Positions 42,470 to 53,053 of a DNA stretch of 64,000 nucleotides are shown in pieces (positions within the stretch are counted from its first letter, which is position 1; every line of letters begins with the position of its first letter). The DNA lies in assembly GCA_030268105.1 (NCBI GenBank), contig BSDZ01000026.1, forward strand, positions 872,001 to 936,000. The letters are read 5' to 3'. Position numbers and translations under genes: made by a program. Origin of the DNA: Volvox africanus. Lineage: Eukaryota > Chlorophyta > Chlorophyceae > Chlamydomonadales > Volvocaceae. The notes under the pieces are model-generated. The model was not told the origin of the DNA, ran no database searches, and was given only the letters and a program-made list of their open reading frames with translations.

Positions 42470-42484
42470 ATTATCCCCCCTCCC
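42470..42484 (-). promoter_or_regulatory. A1 polypurine tract
   Basis: The minus strand reads GGGAGGGGGGATAAT directly next to the 3' LTR. Confidence 0.85.
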
Positions 42485-42528
42485 GTATGCAGCGTCCTTG
42501 CTGCATCATACAGCATCGACTGCAGGGG

Positions 42529-44034
42529 TCATTGGGTTTGCGTGGCACGTTTGCGGGCTTCCTCGAGCAGGGGCTTCATGTCCTGTGAGAAGTTGCGTGC
42601 CGGTTCCCATGAGTTGTGCTCGTTGGTATACCCTGTCCACTTAACCAAGTACTCGTGTACTGTCCGCTTACGTCGGTGTCGGCCCACACGACGCGCGTGA
42701 TAATCTAACACCCGCTCCACATCGTAAAACTTCTGTTTACCAGTGATCCAGGTCTCGGGAACTGGTTCGATCACTGCGGGGGCGTTAGAAGGCTCAGGGA
42801 CGGGTTCCGTACCACGATAAGGACGAACAAGCGATACGTGAAACGTGGGGTGAATGGTCATATCAGCGGGCAATGCAAGCTCCACAGCCACATTCCCAAC
42901 CATGCGCATGACAGGATACGGACCAATCCAGCGGGGTAAGAGTTTTCGGGATCCGTCGGCCAAGGAACGCAAGTTCTTGGTGCTTAGCAACACGAGTTGC
43001 CCTTCCAAAAACGTCACATCCTGCTTGGATTTGTTGTAGTATTCCGTCGTTCGTTGCTGCGCCGCGTCCAAACATGACTTCGCGTCTGTGATTCGGGACA
43101 TAAAAGACTTGGCAAAAAGTTTAGCAGCAGGCACGTTCACTTCCAACTCACGCCACACGGGTAGCGCGGGATGAAATCCGTAGTTAAGAAAGAACGGACT
43201 TTTGCCTGTAGAGCGGTTAACAGCGTTGTTAAGCGCGAATTCTGCCGCAGTCAAATACGTATCCCAAACAAGTGGTGTGCGACCAGCATAATTGCGCAAC
43301 ATATCACCCAACGTGCGATTTGTGCGTTCGGTTTGACCATCAGTCTGCGGATGATACGCCGTGCTCAGGTTGACGCGCATGCCAACTAGTTTGCAGAGCG
43401 CTTCCCAAAACTTAGACGTGAACTGCCCACCGCGGTCCGAGATCACATTTTTGGGAACCCCGTGTAACGGAGCCACATTGTCGAAAAACAAACGTGCGGT
43501 TTGCTCAGCCGTGCAGGATGATGTGCATGGTGCTAGGTGAACCATCTTAGTCAGACGATCGACCATTACGAACACCGCATCATATCCCCCCTCAGTTTTG
43601 GGCAGCGCGACTACGAAGTCCATGGAAACACTTTCCCAAGGCGCATCCGGGACAGGCAACGGTTGCAACAACCCATGGCCCTTACCGGACAAAGCCTTAT
43701 TGCGCTGGCACAGACTGCATGTCTGGACGAAGTTCGCCGCATCCTTAGCCAAACGAGGCCACCAAAAGGAACGTTGCACCAAGTCGATCAATCGCTTGCT
43801 ACCAGGGTGTCCTGCTAACGGGTCCTCGTGGAACCGCGCAAGGATGTCGTAGCGTAGCGCGTCGTCGTTCGGAACGACGATTTGCGTAGCTGCACCCTCC
43901 GTCCGTAGCCAAAGGCCATTCTGCTTGCGAAGGTTTTCTACATTAGCCAGGTCCGCAAACCAGGCGTCTGCGTTGTAGGCAACCTTCAACCGCTCCGCCA
44001 GGTCCGTCGCGATCGGTACCTCCTCATTACACGG
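42529..44034 (-). CDS. pol: A1 integrase with GPY/F module and chromodomain
   Basis: This is the end of the single gag-pol frame, open from the TGA at 44035-44037 to TGA at 42529. Domains: HHCC zinc finger (FHEDPLAGHPGSKRLIDLVQ, TCSLCQRNKALSG); DDE core with VSMDFVVALPKTEGGYDAVF, VISDRGGQFTSKFWEAL and YHPQTDGQTERTNRTL; GPY/F module LLPRWIGPYPVMRMVGNVAV; chromodomain VERVLDYHARRVGRHRRKRT, YLVKWTGYTNEHNSWEPARN. All catalytic and metal-binding residues expected are present. As the only whole integrase plus chromodomain in the window it could work if expressed. The chromodomain should target heterochromatin-like sites, which fits the nested layout. Confidence 0.93.
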   Translation of the reverse strand, partial: PCNEEVPIATDLAERLKVAYNADAWFADLANVENLRKQNGLWLRTEGAATQIVVPNDDALRYDILARFHEDPLAGHPGSKRLIDLVQRSFWWPRLAKDAANFVQTCSLCQRNKALSGKGHGLLQPLPVPDAPWESVSMDFVVALPKTEGGYDAVFVMVDRLTKMVHLAPCTSSCTAEQTARLFFDNVAPLHGVPKNVISDRGGQFTSKFWEALCKLVGMRVNLSTAYHPQTDGQTERTNRTLGDMLRNYAGRTPLVWDTYLTAAEFALNNAVNRSTGKSPFFLNYGFHPALPVWRELEVNVPAAKLFAKSFMSRITDAKSCLDAAQQRTTEYYNKSKQDVTFLEGQLVLLSTKNLRSLADGSRKLLPRWIGPYPVMRMVGNVAVELALPADMTIHPTFHVSLVRPYRGTEPVPEPSNAPAVIEPVPETWITGKQKFYDVERVLDYHARRVGRHRRKRTVHEYLVKWTGYTNEHNSWEPARNFSQDMKPLLEEARKRATQTQ

Positions 44035-46602
44035 TCACAAGACGGGCGCTGCCAAAATTGCAGCGTGTAGCGAAGGATGTCGACTGAGAGCATCGGCAAT
44101 ATTCAGTTTACCAGAAATGTACTCCCAGGTGCAGTCGAACCTAGCTAGGTATTCCATCCACCTAGCCTGACGGCGGTTCAACATTGGAATGCTTTGCAAA
44201 AACGTTAGGGGCTTGTGGTCAGTCTTTAAAGTAAATGGGCGTCCCTCAAGGTAACAGCGCCATTCCTTTAAAGCATGCAGCACTGCCAGAAGCTCCTGTT
44301 CCCCGGTGGTGTAGCCAATCTCCGCACCAGAAAACTTCTTACTCGTGAAGGCGATCGGTCGGTCGATCGGTCGCCCTTCCTGTAACAATACAGCGCCGCT
44401 TCCAAATACTGAGGCATCAGACACTACCTCAACACGAAATGGCAACGAGTAATCAGGGAATGCAAGGGTGACATCTTCGGCAACGGTTTGCTTGAGCTCT
44501 TCGAATGCCCGCTGGCATTGCGACGTCCACGACTCGAGCGAAACGAAAACGCCTTTGCGAGTTAAGTTAGTAAGCGGGGCCGCAATGATGGAATATTTTT
44601 CAATGAACTTTCGGAAATAATTGGTCAAGCCAAGGAACTTACGCAGCTCCGTGAGGTTCTGAGGCGCGGGCCAATCGCGAACCACGGCGACCTTCCGCGG
44701 GTCCATCTTCACACCAGTGGCCGACACAATGTGGCCCAAATATTCCACATGAGGCTGCGCCGAAAAGCATTTGGCTCGTTTAGCAAACAATTGCTCCCGC
44801 CTCATAACGTCGAGCACGAGCCGAAGATGCTCCAAGTGCTCCTCGCGCGTCTTAGAATGAACTAAGATGTCATCCAGGTAGCAAACAACGAACCTGTCGA
44901 TAAACGGCCTAAACATTCGGTCCATGACCGCCTGAAACGTCGCAGGGGCATTAGTCAAACCAAACGATAGGACCGTATACTCAAAGTGACCGAAGGGCGT
45001 CCGAAAAGCGGTTTTTGGGATATCAGAGGCAGCGATGCGGATCTGATTATAGCCCTGTTGCAAGTCAATCGAGGAAAAATAAGCCGAGCCCTTCAGCTTA
45101 TCCAACAGGTCGTCAACGCGTGGCAAAGGGTAGCGATTTTTCACCGTACTCGCATTCAACCCCCGGTAATCGATGCACATGCGCAAGGTCCCATCCTTCT
45201 TACCGACAAACAAAATCGGTGCAGAATACGGGGATGTGCTGGGGCGTATCATACCCTTCGCGAGCAAATCCGTCACCTGGCGCTTTACCTCGTCCAGCTC
45301 CAATGGACTCAACCTGTACATTGGCCGGGCCGTAGGCTGCGCTCCAGGCACGAGAGGGATTGTGTGATCAACAGGACGCATAGGTGGTAGGCCAGGGATA
45401 TCTTTAAAGACGTCCTCATACTGCGACAGTAGGGCCTCAACCTCAGGATCCGCAGAAATCTGCGCGGTGGTGACACAACAGCTCACCCGCGGCCTTAAAA
45501 GCAGTCCGTGGGCACCCTTCCGTAACAAACGGACGGCTTCCTTACGCCCGACTAGCTCTGGTTCGATTCGCGCGGCCATTGCGGTCACAGCGAAATTAAC
45601 CATAGGCACCGCCTCAGTTTCGCCCTCCTTTGGTGTGACATGTTCGAACGACAGGAAAGGTACCTTAATCGACAGAGTACCCTTGCACATATGCAGGGTT
45701 GCGGTCTCCATGTCGATGCGCGCGCGGTACTGTCGTAATGTCGAAGACCCCATTATGTACGGTGCAGTCTCTGCTAAGCCCTGCAGCACGTACGGCCGGG
45801 TCACAACACGCAAAGGGCCTATCGATAGGCTAAGGGTAATCCTGCCCACGATGGGATGCTTACCCCCGTCAGCAAGGGTAACCTGTGGACAATCAGACGA
45901 CTCTGGGGACAACCCCAGCGCATTCACCTCTGCGACAGAGATGAAGTCGTCGCTGGCACCGGTGTCAACAAGTGCCTTCAGAGTACGGCCATTCAAACCG
46001 ATCTGTACCACAGGGACACGGTTATCTACGAGCGACTGCCCAGCAGACAACGTCAGTGCACTTAGGGCGGGTCTGTAACCTACGGCACCCCCGTCAGGAG
46101 CTTCGTACCAAACGTCAACCGAGTAGGATGTGCCTGGCCACGGAGCCAGCGTACCCTCCCGATCCACACCATTAAACAAAACGGTGCCCGGCTCGAACCG
46201 GTGGACATGCCGCATACCCCTTAACGATGCCTCTGCCTTGCGCCGACAGAAAGCGGGGAGTAAAACACATGCGGCGGTGCCTGGATATTGACGCCTACAC
46301 CTCCTGTATATGGCCAACTGTTCCGACATCTCACGCAGAGACGAGGGGATGAACAAAACCACGTGGTTAGACAGATCGATAGACGACAGGGGACGGCGAG
46401 GTGTAAACAAATTACACAACGGATCGAAGCAGAGAAGTCCCGTGCGTCCGTCAAGCGTGATGCGTCGTGCAATGTCTCGCTCGATGTGTCCAAGTACACA
46501 AGGCAACAATGCCTTAACGGCTGGCCGTAAGGATGACCACCGACCACGCGTTAGTTCAGAAATCCCAGGTGGTGCCCCCTCCGCAGGAACCCGGGCAAGC
46601 CC
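44035..46602 (-). CDS. pol: A1 pol: pre-protease, protease, reverse transcriptase, RNase H
   Basis: Open from the gag TAG (46603-46605) to TGA at 44035. Order: pre-protease block (FIPSSLREMSEQLAIYRRCR); retropepsin [20 protein letters not shown]; linker VTPKEGETEAVPMVNFAVTA; RT with [20 protein letters not shown] and [15 protein letters not shown]; thumb; RNase H with [40 protein letters not shown] and [20 protein letters not shown]. All active-site residues are intact. The small repeat [14 protein letters not shown] reflects a 6-bp duplication shared with A2. The TGA after AAPVL is also present in A2. Confidence 0.93.
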   Translation of the reverse strand, partial: GLARVPAEGAPPGISELTRGRWSSLRPAVKALLPCVLGHIERDIARRITLDGRTGLLCFDPLCNLFTPRRPLSSIDLSNHVVLFIPSSLREMSEQLAIYRRCRRQYPGTAACVLLPAFCRRKAEASLRGMRHVHRFEPGTVLFNGVDREGTLAPWPGTSYSVDVWYEAPDGGAVGYRPALSALTLSAGQSLVDNRVPVVQIGLNGRTLKALVDTGASDDFISVAEVNALGLSPESSDCPQVTLADGGKHPIVGRITLSLSIGPLRVVTRPYVLQGLAETAPYIMGSSTLRQYRARIDMETATLHMCKGTLSIKVPFLSFEHVTPKEGETEAVPMVNFAVTAMAARIEPELVGRKEAVRLLRKGAHGLLLRPRVSCCVTTAQISADPEVEALLSQYEDVFKDIPGLPPMRPVDHTIPLVPGAQPTARPMYRLSPLELDEVKRQVTDLLAKGMIRPSTSPYSAPILFVGKKDGTLRMCIDYRGLNASTVKNRYPLPRVDDLLDKLKGSAYFSSIDLQQGYNQIRIAASDIPKTAFRTPFGHFEYTVLSFGLTNAPATFQAVMDRMFRPFIDRFVVCYLDDILVHSKTREEHLEHLRLVLDVMRREQLFAKRAKCFSAQPHVEYLGHIVSATGVKMDPRKVAVVRDWPAPQNLTELRKFLGLTNYFRKFIEKYSIIAAPLTNLTRKGVFVSLESWTSQCQRAFEELKQTVAEDVTLAFPDYSLPFRVEVVSDASVFGSGAVLLQEGRPIDRPIAFTSKKFSGAEIGYTTGEQELLAVLHALKEWRCYLEGRPFTLKTDHKPLTFLQSIPMLNRRQARWMEYLARFDCTWEYISGKLNIADALSRHPSLHAAILAAPVL

Positions 46603-47838
46603 CTATTTCGGCTGAGGTACAAACGGCGGCATTAGCGGGCAATCCTTCGTGGAATGGCTCTCCGCACACCGTAGACAAACGTTGGCCAATTTCCGACGCT
46701 CGAATTCGGAACGATTGCAATTCCATTTTGGCATATACGTGTCGTCCGTGCGAGTCCGCTTCGCATTGGGGTCAGAGCGCTGTGCGGCTGCCGTCGACGG
46801 CGCACCACCACGCTTCCTGTTTTTAGCCGGGTCCGAGCTCGGACCTGCTCCTCCTGACCCACGGACACCCGAGCTAGCGCCCCCGCGCGCCTGGCGTTGC
46901 CGGTTGCTGCGTCGCGTCGCGGCAGTAGGCGTGGGGCGGGTCGCTCCGAGTTCCTGGTCGAGAGCTACAGCTTCCCCAAGCGGATCCTGCACTTGCACGG
47001 CATTTGCACGAGGGACAGACTTGACTTCTTCTTCACCGGCAAGGAGTCGTATCTCCGTGCCCTTAGCAAAAGCGACCAAAACATCGTACGACTTGATCTG
47101 CGCTCCAACCAAGTCAGTAGCGCACCATTTAGCCAAAATTTTCGTCAGGCCTCGCCTAAACCAAAAGACACGCTCGGATTCAGTGAGGTCAGCAATGGGA
47201 GTCACAAGTGCTTCGAAGCGTGACTGGTACGCAGGTACATTTTCATCCCGACGCATGTGGTAGCTACCGGCTGCCAAAACCTTACGAGCCTCCACATCGC
47301 GTGCTTGAACCTCAGTAGCGAATCATGCGAGCAAAGCGGCGACCAACTCGTCAAAAGTTTAGTTGCCCCGGGCGTTGGTCCAATTGCGATACCAGTCCTT
47401 CGCTGAGCCCTCGAGGGTGTTACCAACGAAGAGACACCTGATACCGTCATTATCGCCACCATGAACAGCCTGGAGATACTTTTTAGCGTCACGCACGTAC
47501 GCACGAGTTGCATCGGCTATGCTATGCCCTGGTGTCTTGTCGGTCAGCGAAATATTGAGCCTAGGAACGGGAATCGACAATCTCATCACCTCAGGGATGT
47601 CATCATGCCCTCGAGCTTGAGGTAATGGCAGAACCCGTGGTCCAGCAGTGTCGTTCATATTCGTGTTCACTGCTGAATGCGGCACAATTAAGTGAGCAGG
47701 GGTCTGAAGGAAAAGGGGCTCTTGAGTGGCTCGCGCGCCAACAGTCTCAAGACCTCTATCCGGTGCTCTAGCAGCCACAACAAAATCGGGTTGGCTAGCT
47801 AGGCTAGTGTGCGGCGTATCGTCGTGTTCCGCGGACAT
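46603..47838 (-). pseudogene. gag: A1 gag, two internal stops, ending in TAG
   Basis: One frame of 412 codons from MSAEHDDTPHTSLASQPDFV to PPFVPQPK-TAG. TAA at 47359-47361 (tyrosine TAT in A3) and TGA at 47323-47325 (arginine CGG in A3) interrupt it. Blocks: TRAYVRDAKKYLQAVHGGDN, CLFVGNTLEGSAKDWYRNW, YQSRFEALVTPIADL and FWFRRGLTKILAKWCATDL, then a Gly/Ser/Arg-rich basic stretch and zinc knuckle CLRCAESHSTKDC. The start overlaps the end of pre-gag exon 2 by 35 bases in another frame. Confidence 0.92.
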
Positions 47839-48237
47839 GGAGCACGAAACGATACCCTAGGTTTGCGTAATAGAAGCCGACTTCTATCGCAAAGGCAAGA
47901 GTACAAAGCGATTCGGTGAGCCTACCGACAGTACTCTTGAGAAGATTCAGTAAACTCAGCAAGTACTTGCCCAGCTGAGTCCTGATCTCCGTAGTTTGGG
48001 CAATGAGAGTCGCCAACTGGTCCGGACGAAAGCCGGTCTCAGTCGCCGCGGCAAGCAATGCCGGTGCACTGAGATTACCTGCGACTCAGAGCATACACTT
48101 ACACAACAAGTGCAGCAATCTAAGCAAAAGCAATTAAACAATTACAAACCGGAAGCGGCGGCGTCCAAAACGGCGCGGCCTAGGTCTTCGGCAAAAGTAT
48201 CTAGCGGTCCTCGTGGTTCGTTGCTGGAACTCGCCAT
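47804..48237 (-). CDS. A1 pre-gag two-exon reading frame
   Basis: Exon 1 (48237-48150) encodes MASSNEPRGPLDTFAEDLGR then AVLDAAAS. The 71-bp intron (48149-48079) starts GTTTGT and ends TCGCAG. Exon 2 (48078-47804) continues in frame with GNLSAPALLAAATETGFRPD and QLATLIAQTTEIRTQLGKYL, LSLLNLLKSTVGRLTES, and ends after the gag start in another frame. The joined length is 120 residues with no stop. The central helix-rich block aligns with B1 exon 2 (compare QIKALIQKTTEIRDSLTDYV). Unspliced, exon 1 is a 30-codon upstream frame ending SGL-stop. The function is unknown; candidates are a Gag N-terminal isoform, an accessory protein or an upstream frame that tunes gag translation. Confidence 0.7.
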
Positions 48238-48286
48238 AGAAAGAACCTACTTCCGATTAGACAAAGAGAGACAGTTAGGCGACGAA

Positions 48287-48301
48287 CCTGTCTCGATACC
48301 A
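48287..48301 (-). promoter_or_regulatory. A1 primer binding site
   Basis: TGGTATCGAGACAGG on the minus strand lies three bases inside the 5' LTR. It probably pairs with the 3' end of an initiator-methionine-like tRNA. The species-specific tRNA is not in the window. Confidence 0.75.
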
Positions 48302-48304
48302 AAT

Positions 48305-49126
48305 TGTTGTACCTCTCGTTCGCGTTTGCTCATAAGTATCTGCACGTCTGGAGACTTTCGACACCGATGCGCGAGCACTTGCAAGTACAGCAAGGCAAGC
48401 GAGAGCAAACAGAGACAGCGGAAGACTTCAAGACGAAGAGAGATATAACTTACAGTCTTACAGATCGGAACGATGCAATGGACGAAATCGCCGTCAGCGC
48501 CGGAAGCAAGCAATCATCACGCGGCGGTGATTAGCGAAGTTCAGGCTTAGCTCGGGCTAAGTAGAGTAGCGTATAGCAATAGTAATATAGAACACACGAG
48601 TGTTCTCCGGTATCGAATGTCTTTTCTTGCTTAGCCGTCCTCGCATCTGTTATACTCGCAGCATCGCAATGCCGTACGATTCACATCAGGAGGCCGATCC
48701 TAGATGTGACAACCCTACTGCGTATAGGCTATGTCTACGCATAACTTATAAGCCTTTCCGGCATTCGCATGATGCAAGGGTCCGGATAACAATATCCGGT
48801 TGCAGGGCATATATCGCGACGAGTGCGGCGCTCTCAATCGTGTGCTTTAATGAAGTAATATTATATCAGATAATATTACTTATCGTTTCGTAGCACGAGC
48901 ATAATGCGCATTTCAATGCTTCGGGCTTTCACGCATGCTAGGCGGATTTGCCATGATGCGATGTCGCGATGGATAATGACAACATGCCAAATGCATATAT
49001 AAATGTACACGAATACATTTATATCATGCAGATTCATTCATATGCAATGCGTTCATCACAATAGCACTTCGCCTTGTAGGATCACATCGACCTACGCATC
49101 GGCGGGAAACTAACCGTAGCACAACA
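48305..49126 (-). repeat. A1 5' LTR (822 bp)
   Basis: TGTTGTACCTCTCG to CCGTAGCACAACA on the plus strand, flanked on the right by ACTTC. Compared with the 3' LTR it has about ten single-base differences and a 3-base deletion near 48742. Confidence 0.93.
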
Positions 49127-49131
49127 ACTTC

Positions 49132-49989
49132 AACACGGAATGGCAACGAGTAATCAGGGAAAGAGAGGGTAACGTCGTCGGCGATGATTTGCTTGAGCTC
49201 TTCGAATGCCCGCTGACATGCGGGTGTCCAGGCTTCGAGGGAAGCGAAACCTCCTGTCTTCGTCAAATTCGTAAGCGGGGCCGCAATAATGGAGTATTTA
49301 TTGATAAACTTACGGAAGTAGTTGGTCAAACCCAAGAACTGGCGTAGTTCGGTGAGGTTCTGAGGCACGGGCCATTCGCGAACCACAGCTACTTTCCGTG
49401 GGTCCATCCTTATTCCAGTGGCCGACACGATGTGGCCCAAATACTCCACTTGAGGCTGCGCCCAAAAACACTTGGTGCGTTTAGCAAACAATTGCTCCCG
49501 CTTCATCACCTCAAGCACGAGCTCGAGATGCTTCAGGTGCTCCTCACGCGTCTTGGAATATATTAAAATATCATCCAAATAACAAATGACGAACCTGTCG
49601 ATATACGGTCTGAACATGCGATCCATCACTGCTTGGAATGTGGCGGGCGCATTAGTAAGTCCAAATGACAAGACCGTGTACTCAAAGTGACCAAAGGGGG
49701 TCCGGAAAGCGGTTTTCGGAATATCAGAGGCAGCAATGCGTATCTGAGTATACCCTTGTTGAAGGTCAATCGAGGAAAAATACGCTGAGCCCTTCAGCTT
49801 ATCGAGCAGGTCATCGACGCGCGGCAAAGGGTAGCGATTTTTAATCGTAGTCGCATTCAAGCCCCGGTAATCAATGCACATGCACAACGTCCCATCCTTC
49901 TTACCGACAAACAATATCAGTGCAGAATATGGTGATGTGCTGGGCCGAATCATACCCTTTGCGAGCAGATCCCCCGCTTGCCGCTTCAT
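49132..49989 (-). pseudogene. pol: D2 reverse transcriptase
   Basis: A 321-codon frame that covers RT from [20 protein letters not shown] through [20 protein letters not shown] and FVICYLDDILIYSKT to LRQFLGLTNYFRKFI and [12 protein letters not shown], where the A1 5' LTR flank begins. The catalytic residues are present. Its C-terminal neighbour RNase H lies 7.5 kb to the left because of A1. Confidence 0.9.
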
Positions 49990-50818
49990 CCGCTCAATTT
50001 TGGCAGCCTAACCTTTATATAGGTTGTGAAACGGGTTGTGCTCGAACACAAAGGGGATCAACTAATCAGCAGGTAACATAGGTGGGAACCCCAGGATGAC
50101 ATATGCATCAATATAATTTGGCAATGAGGGGGCTGCGACCTCAGGATCTTTCACAAAAGACTGCGCGGTGGTAACAACCAATTGCACCCAAGGCCTCGCA
50201 AGCAATTCATGGATGTCTTCCCTTATCATTTGATAAGCTACTCTTACATCCTTCAAGCTTGGGTTCTTTATTTTGGCGGACGAACACCGCTAACGAAATC
50301 AACAACAGGCTCCGCAACAGTTCCGCCCTCCTCTGGTGTGACATCTTGGTACGACAGACAAGGTACCTTAGGCGATAGGTTCCCTTTTGCACAATGGCCA
50401 ATTGTGCTGGATTCCATATCGATGCGCGCGCGGTACTGTTCTTATGTCGCGGCACCCAATGTCCATGTAGTGCTGTCTCCGAGAGACCTTGTTGCACTCA
50501 TTGGGCCCTAACACACAGAGAGTCCTTCGCCGACTAAGGGTGATCCTGCCCACGATGGGATGCTTACCCTCATCAACGAGGATAACCTGAACACTTAGAC
50601 GACTATGGGATCAATCCCATCATACATATCACTTATTTGAGCTAAGGTCGTCAGTAACACCTGTAATACATAGGTGTTCAAAAATTTCAGTCAACAAAAT
50701 CGATTTCGTTGCCATCCAAAAGAGTCAAACGTGGCGTACATCCGTATCATACCTACGATCCATGCTAGTCAGCAGAAAAGGATCCGTTAGAGGCACATAA
50801 GTATAAACTGTTGTACCT
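49990..50818 (-). pseudogene. D2 decayed protease and linker
   Basis: It is related to D1 476-1260 base by base (same GGCACATAA end at 50791-50799 and D1 1227-1235), but no long frame remains. Readable scraps are [16 protein letters not shown] and GRITLS-like. No DTG is visible. Confidence 0.65.
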
Positions 50819-51641
50819 CTCCTTCGTGTTTGCTCATACGTATATGCGCGTCTGAAGGCTTTCGACATCGATGCGCGAGCACTTGCAAGTACAGCAAGGC
50901 AAGCGAGAGCAAACAGAGACAGCGGAAGACTTCAAGACGAAGAGAGATATAACTTACAGTCTTACAGATCGGAACGATGCAATGGACGAAATCGCCGTCA
51001 GCGCCGGAAGCAAGCAATCATCACGCGGCGGTGATAGCGAAGTTTAGGCTTAGCTCGGGCTAAGTAGAGTAGCGTATAGCAATGATAATGTAGAACACAC
51101 GAGTGTTCTCCGGTATCAAATGTCTTATCTTGCTTAGCTGTCCTCGCATCTGTTATACTCGCAGCATCGCAATGTCGTACGATTCACACTAGGAGGCCGA
51201 TCCTAAGTGTGACAACCCTACTGCGTATAGGCGATGTCCAAGCATAACAACGTATAAGCCTTTCCGGCATTCGCATGATGCAAGGGTCCGAATAACGATA
51301 TTCGGTTGCAAGGCATGCATCGCGACGAGTGCGGCGCTCTCAACGTGTGCTGTAATGAAGTAATATTATATCAAATAATATTACTTATCGTTTCGTAGCA
51401 CGAGCATAATGCACACTTCAATGATTCAGGATTTCATGCATGCTAGGCGGATTTGCCATGGTGCGATGTCACGATGGATAATGGTGTCATGCCAAATGCA
51501 TATATAAATGTATACGAATACATTTATATCATGCAAGTTCATTCATATGCATTGATCGTTCATGCGTTCATCAAGATAGCACTTTGCCTCGTAGGGTCGC
51601 ATCGACCTACGCATCGGCAGAAAACGAACCGTAGCACAACA
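50819..51641 (-). mobile_element. Solo LTR, family A, in D2
   Basis: 823 bp, TGTTGTACCTCTCC to CCGTAGCACAACA. The flanks TAAAC (50814-50818) and TTAAC (51642-51646) match in four of five bases, an aged target duplication. D1 lacks this insertion at the same site (around 1240). Confidence 0.88.
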
Positions 51642-53053
51642 TTAACCATCGAGTATATCTAGTCGAAGTAGCGAAGAGTCCCCTCATATCAACATCGCCG
51701 GATTCAATCAAGATGTATCCAAGCCAGAACGTGATTCAGCACTCCATGTCAACTAACATTCCTGTGATAACGTGGGTTGGGTGCTCCGATGATATCAACG
51801 GAAATAGTGTCAGGTGCCTCGTCCGTTGAGGGTAGTCCTACAGCTAATGGGGGTAACAGCGGGCAGTTCCTTGTAAGATGATTTGATGCGCACCGAAGGC
51901 AGACTCCCAATTGTCGTCGCTGTGCAAACTCCGTTTGCGTACATCCCCACTTGGTAAGCCATCGATTTTGTGTTCTTGACCGCTTCGATTCTGATGCAGC
52001 TCCGCGTGACTCGGTGGTATTTTGTAGCCTGCTCGTCCTCTTACGTGTACTCCAAGTTATCTGCGAATCCCTTGGCATTAGTTCTTGAGTACCAGGAGTA
52101 TGAACGTAATTAGTCGGAGGGGTGCCACCACGGCGCATCAGAGCTGGAGGTAGTGGAGTGCCAGTAGTCTCAGGTGCTGGATCAGTTTCGTTAGAGATAT
52201 CTTGAGTCGTGTCGACTGATAACGGTGCTAAAGCTGTCGGGCGTTCCTATCTCGTTCCAAGGCGAGCTTTGACGCCACGAACGATCTGAACCCATCACGT
52301 ATACGATCTTGTCCCTTCCCGTGTCAGGTCCGTAATACTCGCTCGGGCTAACTGAAGCAAGAGACCGCGTTGGAACCAATAAATGTAGTCTCCTTCTGAG
52401 AAACCAATCATGGGTGCTGTTACCGCTTTCAAACGCATCCAGTAGTCCTCCACGGACTCGTTAGGTCGCATGCGAAAAGCGCCTGCGTGTAACTCTCAGT
52501 ACATAGCAGCCACTTGCGACTGATTTCCGGGAGCGAAATGAGTAAGGAGCGCGTTAATTAACTCTTCGAACGTAAAGTGCTCCTGTACCGTGGTCCAATG
52601 ATCATACCATTCTCTTGCGACGCCGCTTAGTGTAGCTCCGATGAAAAGACACTTCACTTCGTCGCGATCATTACCCTTTACCAACTTCAAATACTGTTTA
52701 GCATCACGGACATAGGAATGGGTAGCACTTGCAGTATTCTTAGGTTCGGCATCATGATGAATGTGGAGTTGAGGTGTTGGGACTACGAAACCGGGAACCC
52801 CACCTTCATCCATAAGTTGCTGTAGCGATACTATCGCTGGATTCTGCTCCGCTTCGGTGGACCTCACAGAATCTGGCGCCCCAGAAGGATTCTGGGCTGG
52901 ATAAGGGGAATTCGACTGGGGAATATCTGATTGGGGATTATATAAGTTATCGGTGTTTGGTGTGATCTCCGGTTCTTCATAACGGACACTAATATTAATC
53001 TGGTCACCCTCCTCCATAGTTAGTGGGTACTGATCACACGACATGTATTCCAA
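51642..53053 (-). pseudogene. gag: D2 gag (family D), several breaks
   Basis: The N-terminal frame (53053-52496) runs from MEYMSCDQYPLTMEEGDQIN through GVPGFVVPTPQLHIHHDAEP, SYVRDAKQYLKLVKGNDRDE, CLFIGATLSGVAREWYDHW and FEELINALLTHFAPGNQ to a TGA. 52495-52139 is broken by shifts. The C-terminal frame (52138-51749) has the knuckle CLRCASNHLTRNC. There is no TAG right after the knuckle as in A, B and C; the frame continues about 35 codons. D may therefore use a different gag-pol arrangement. Confidence 0.85.

Larger units (their letters stand above)
41645..49126 (-). mobile_element. A1: complete family A Ty3/gypsy chromovirus, 7482 bp
   Basis: LTRs at 41645-42469 and 48305-49126 are flanked by ACTTC (41640-41644 and 49127-49131). 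They differ at about ten positions by eye, roughly one percent, so insertion is fairly recent. In element sense the order is LTR, primer site, two-exon pre-gag frame, gag-pol in one frame, polypurine tract, LTR. Gag-pol is one reading frame of 1770 codons (47838 to 42529) with only four stops. It is the best candidate in the window for a copy close to an active source. Confidence 0.95.

Noticed and set aside
44986..46078. Long plus-strand open frames opposite A1 pol (for example 134 and 203 codons)
   Set aside because: They mirror the well-supported minus-strand RT and protease frames and recur in A2 only because the sense strand is conserved.
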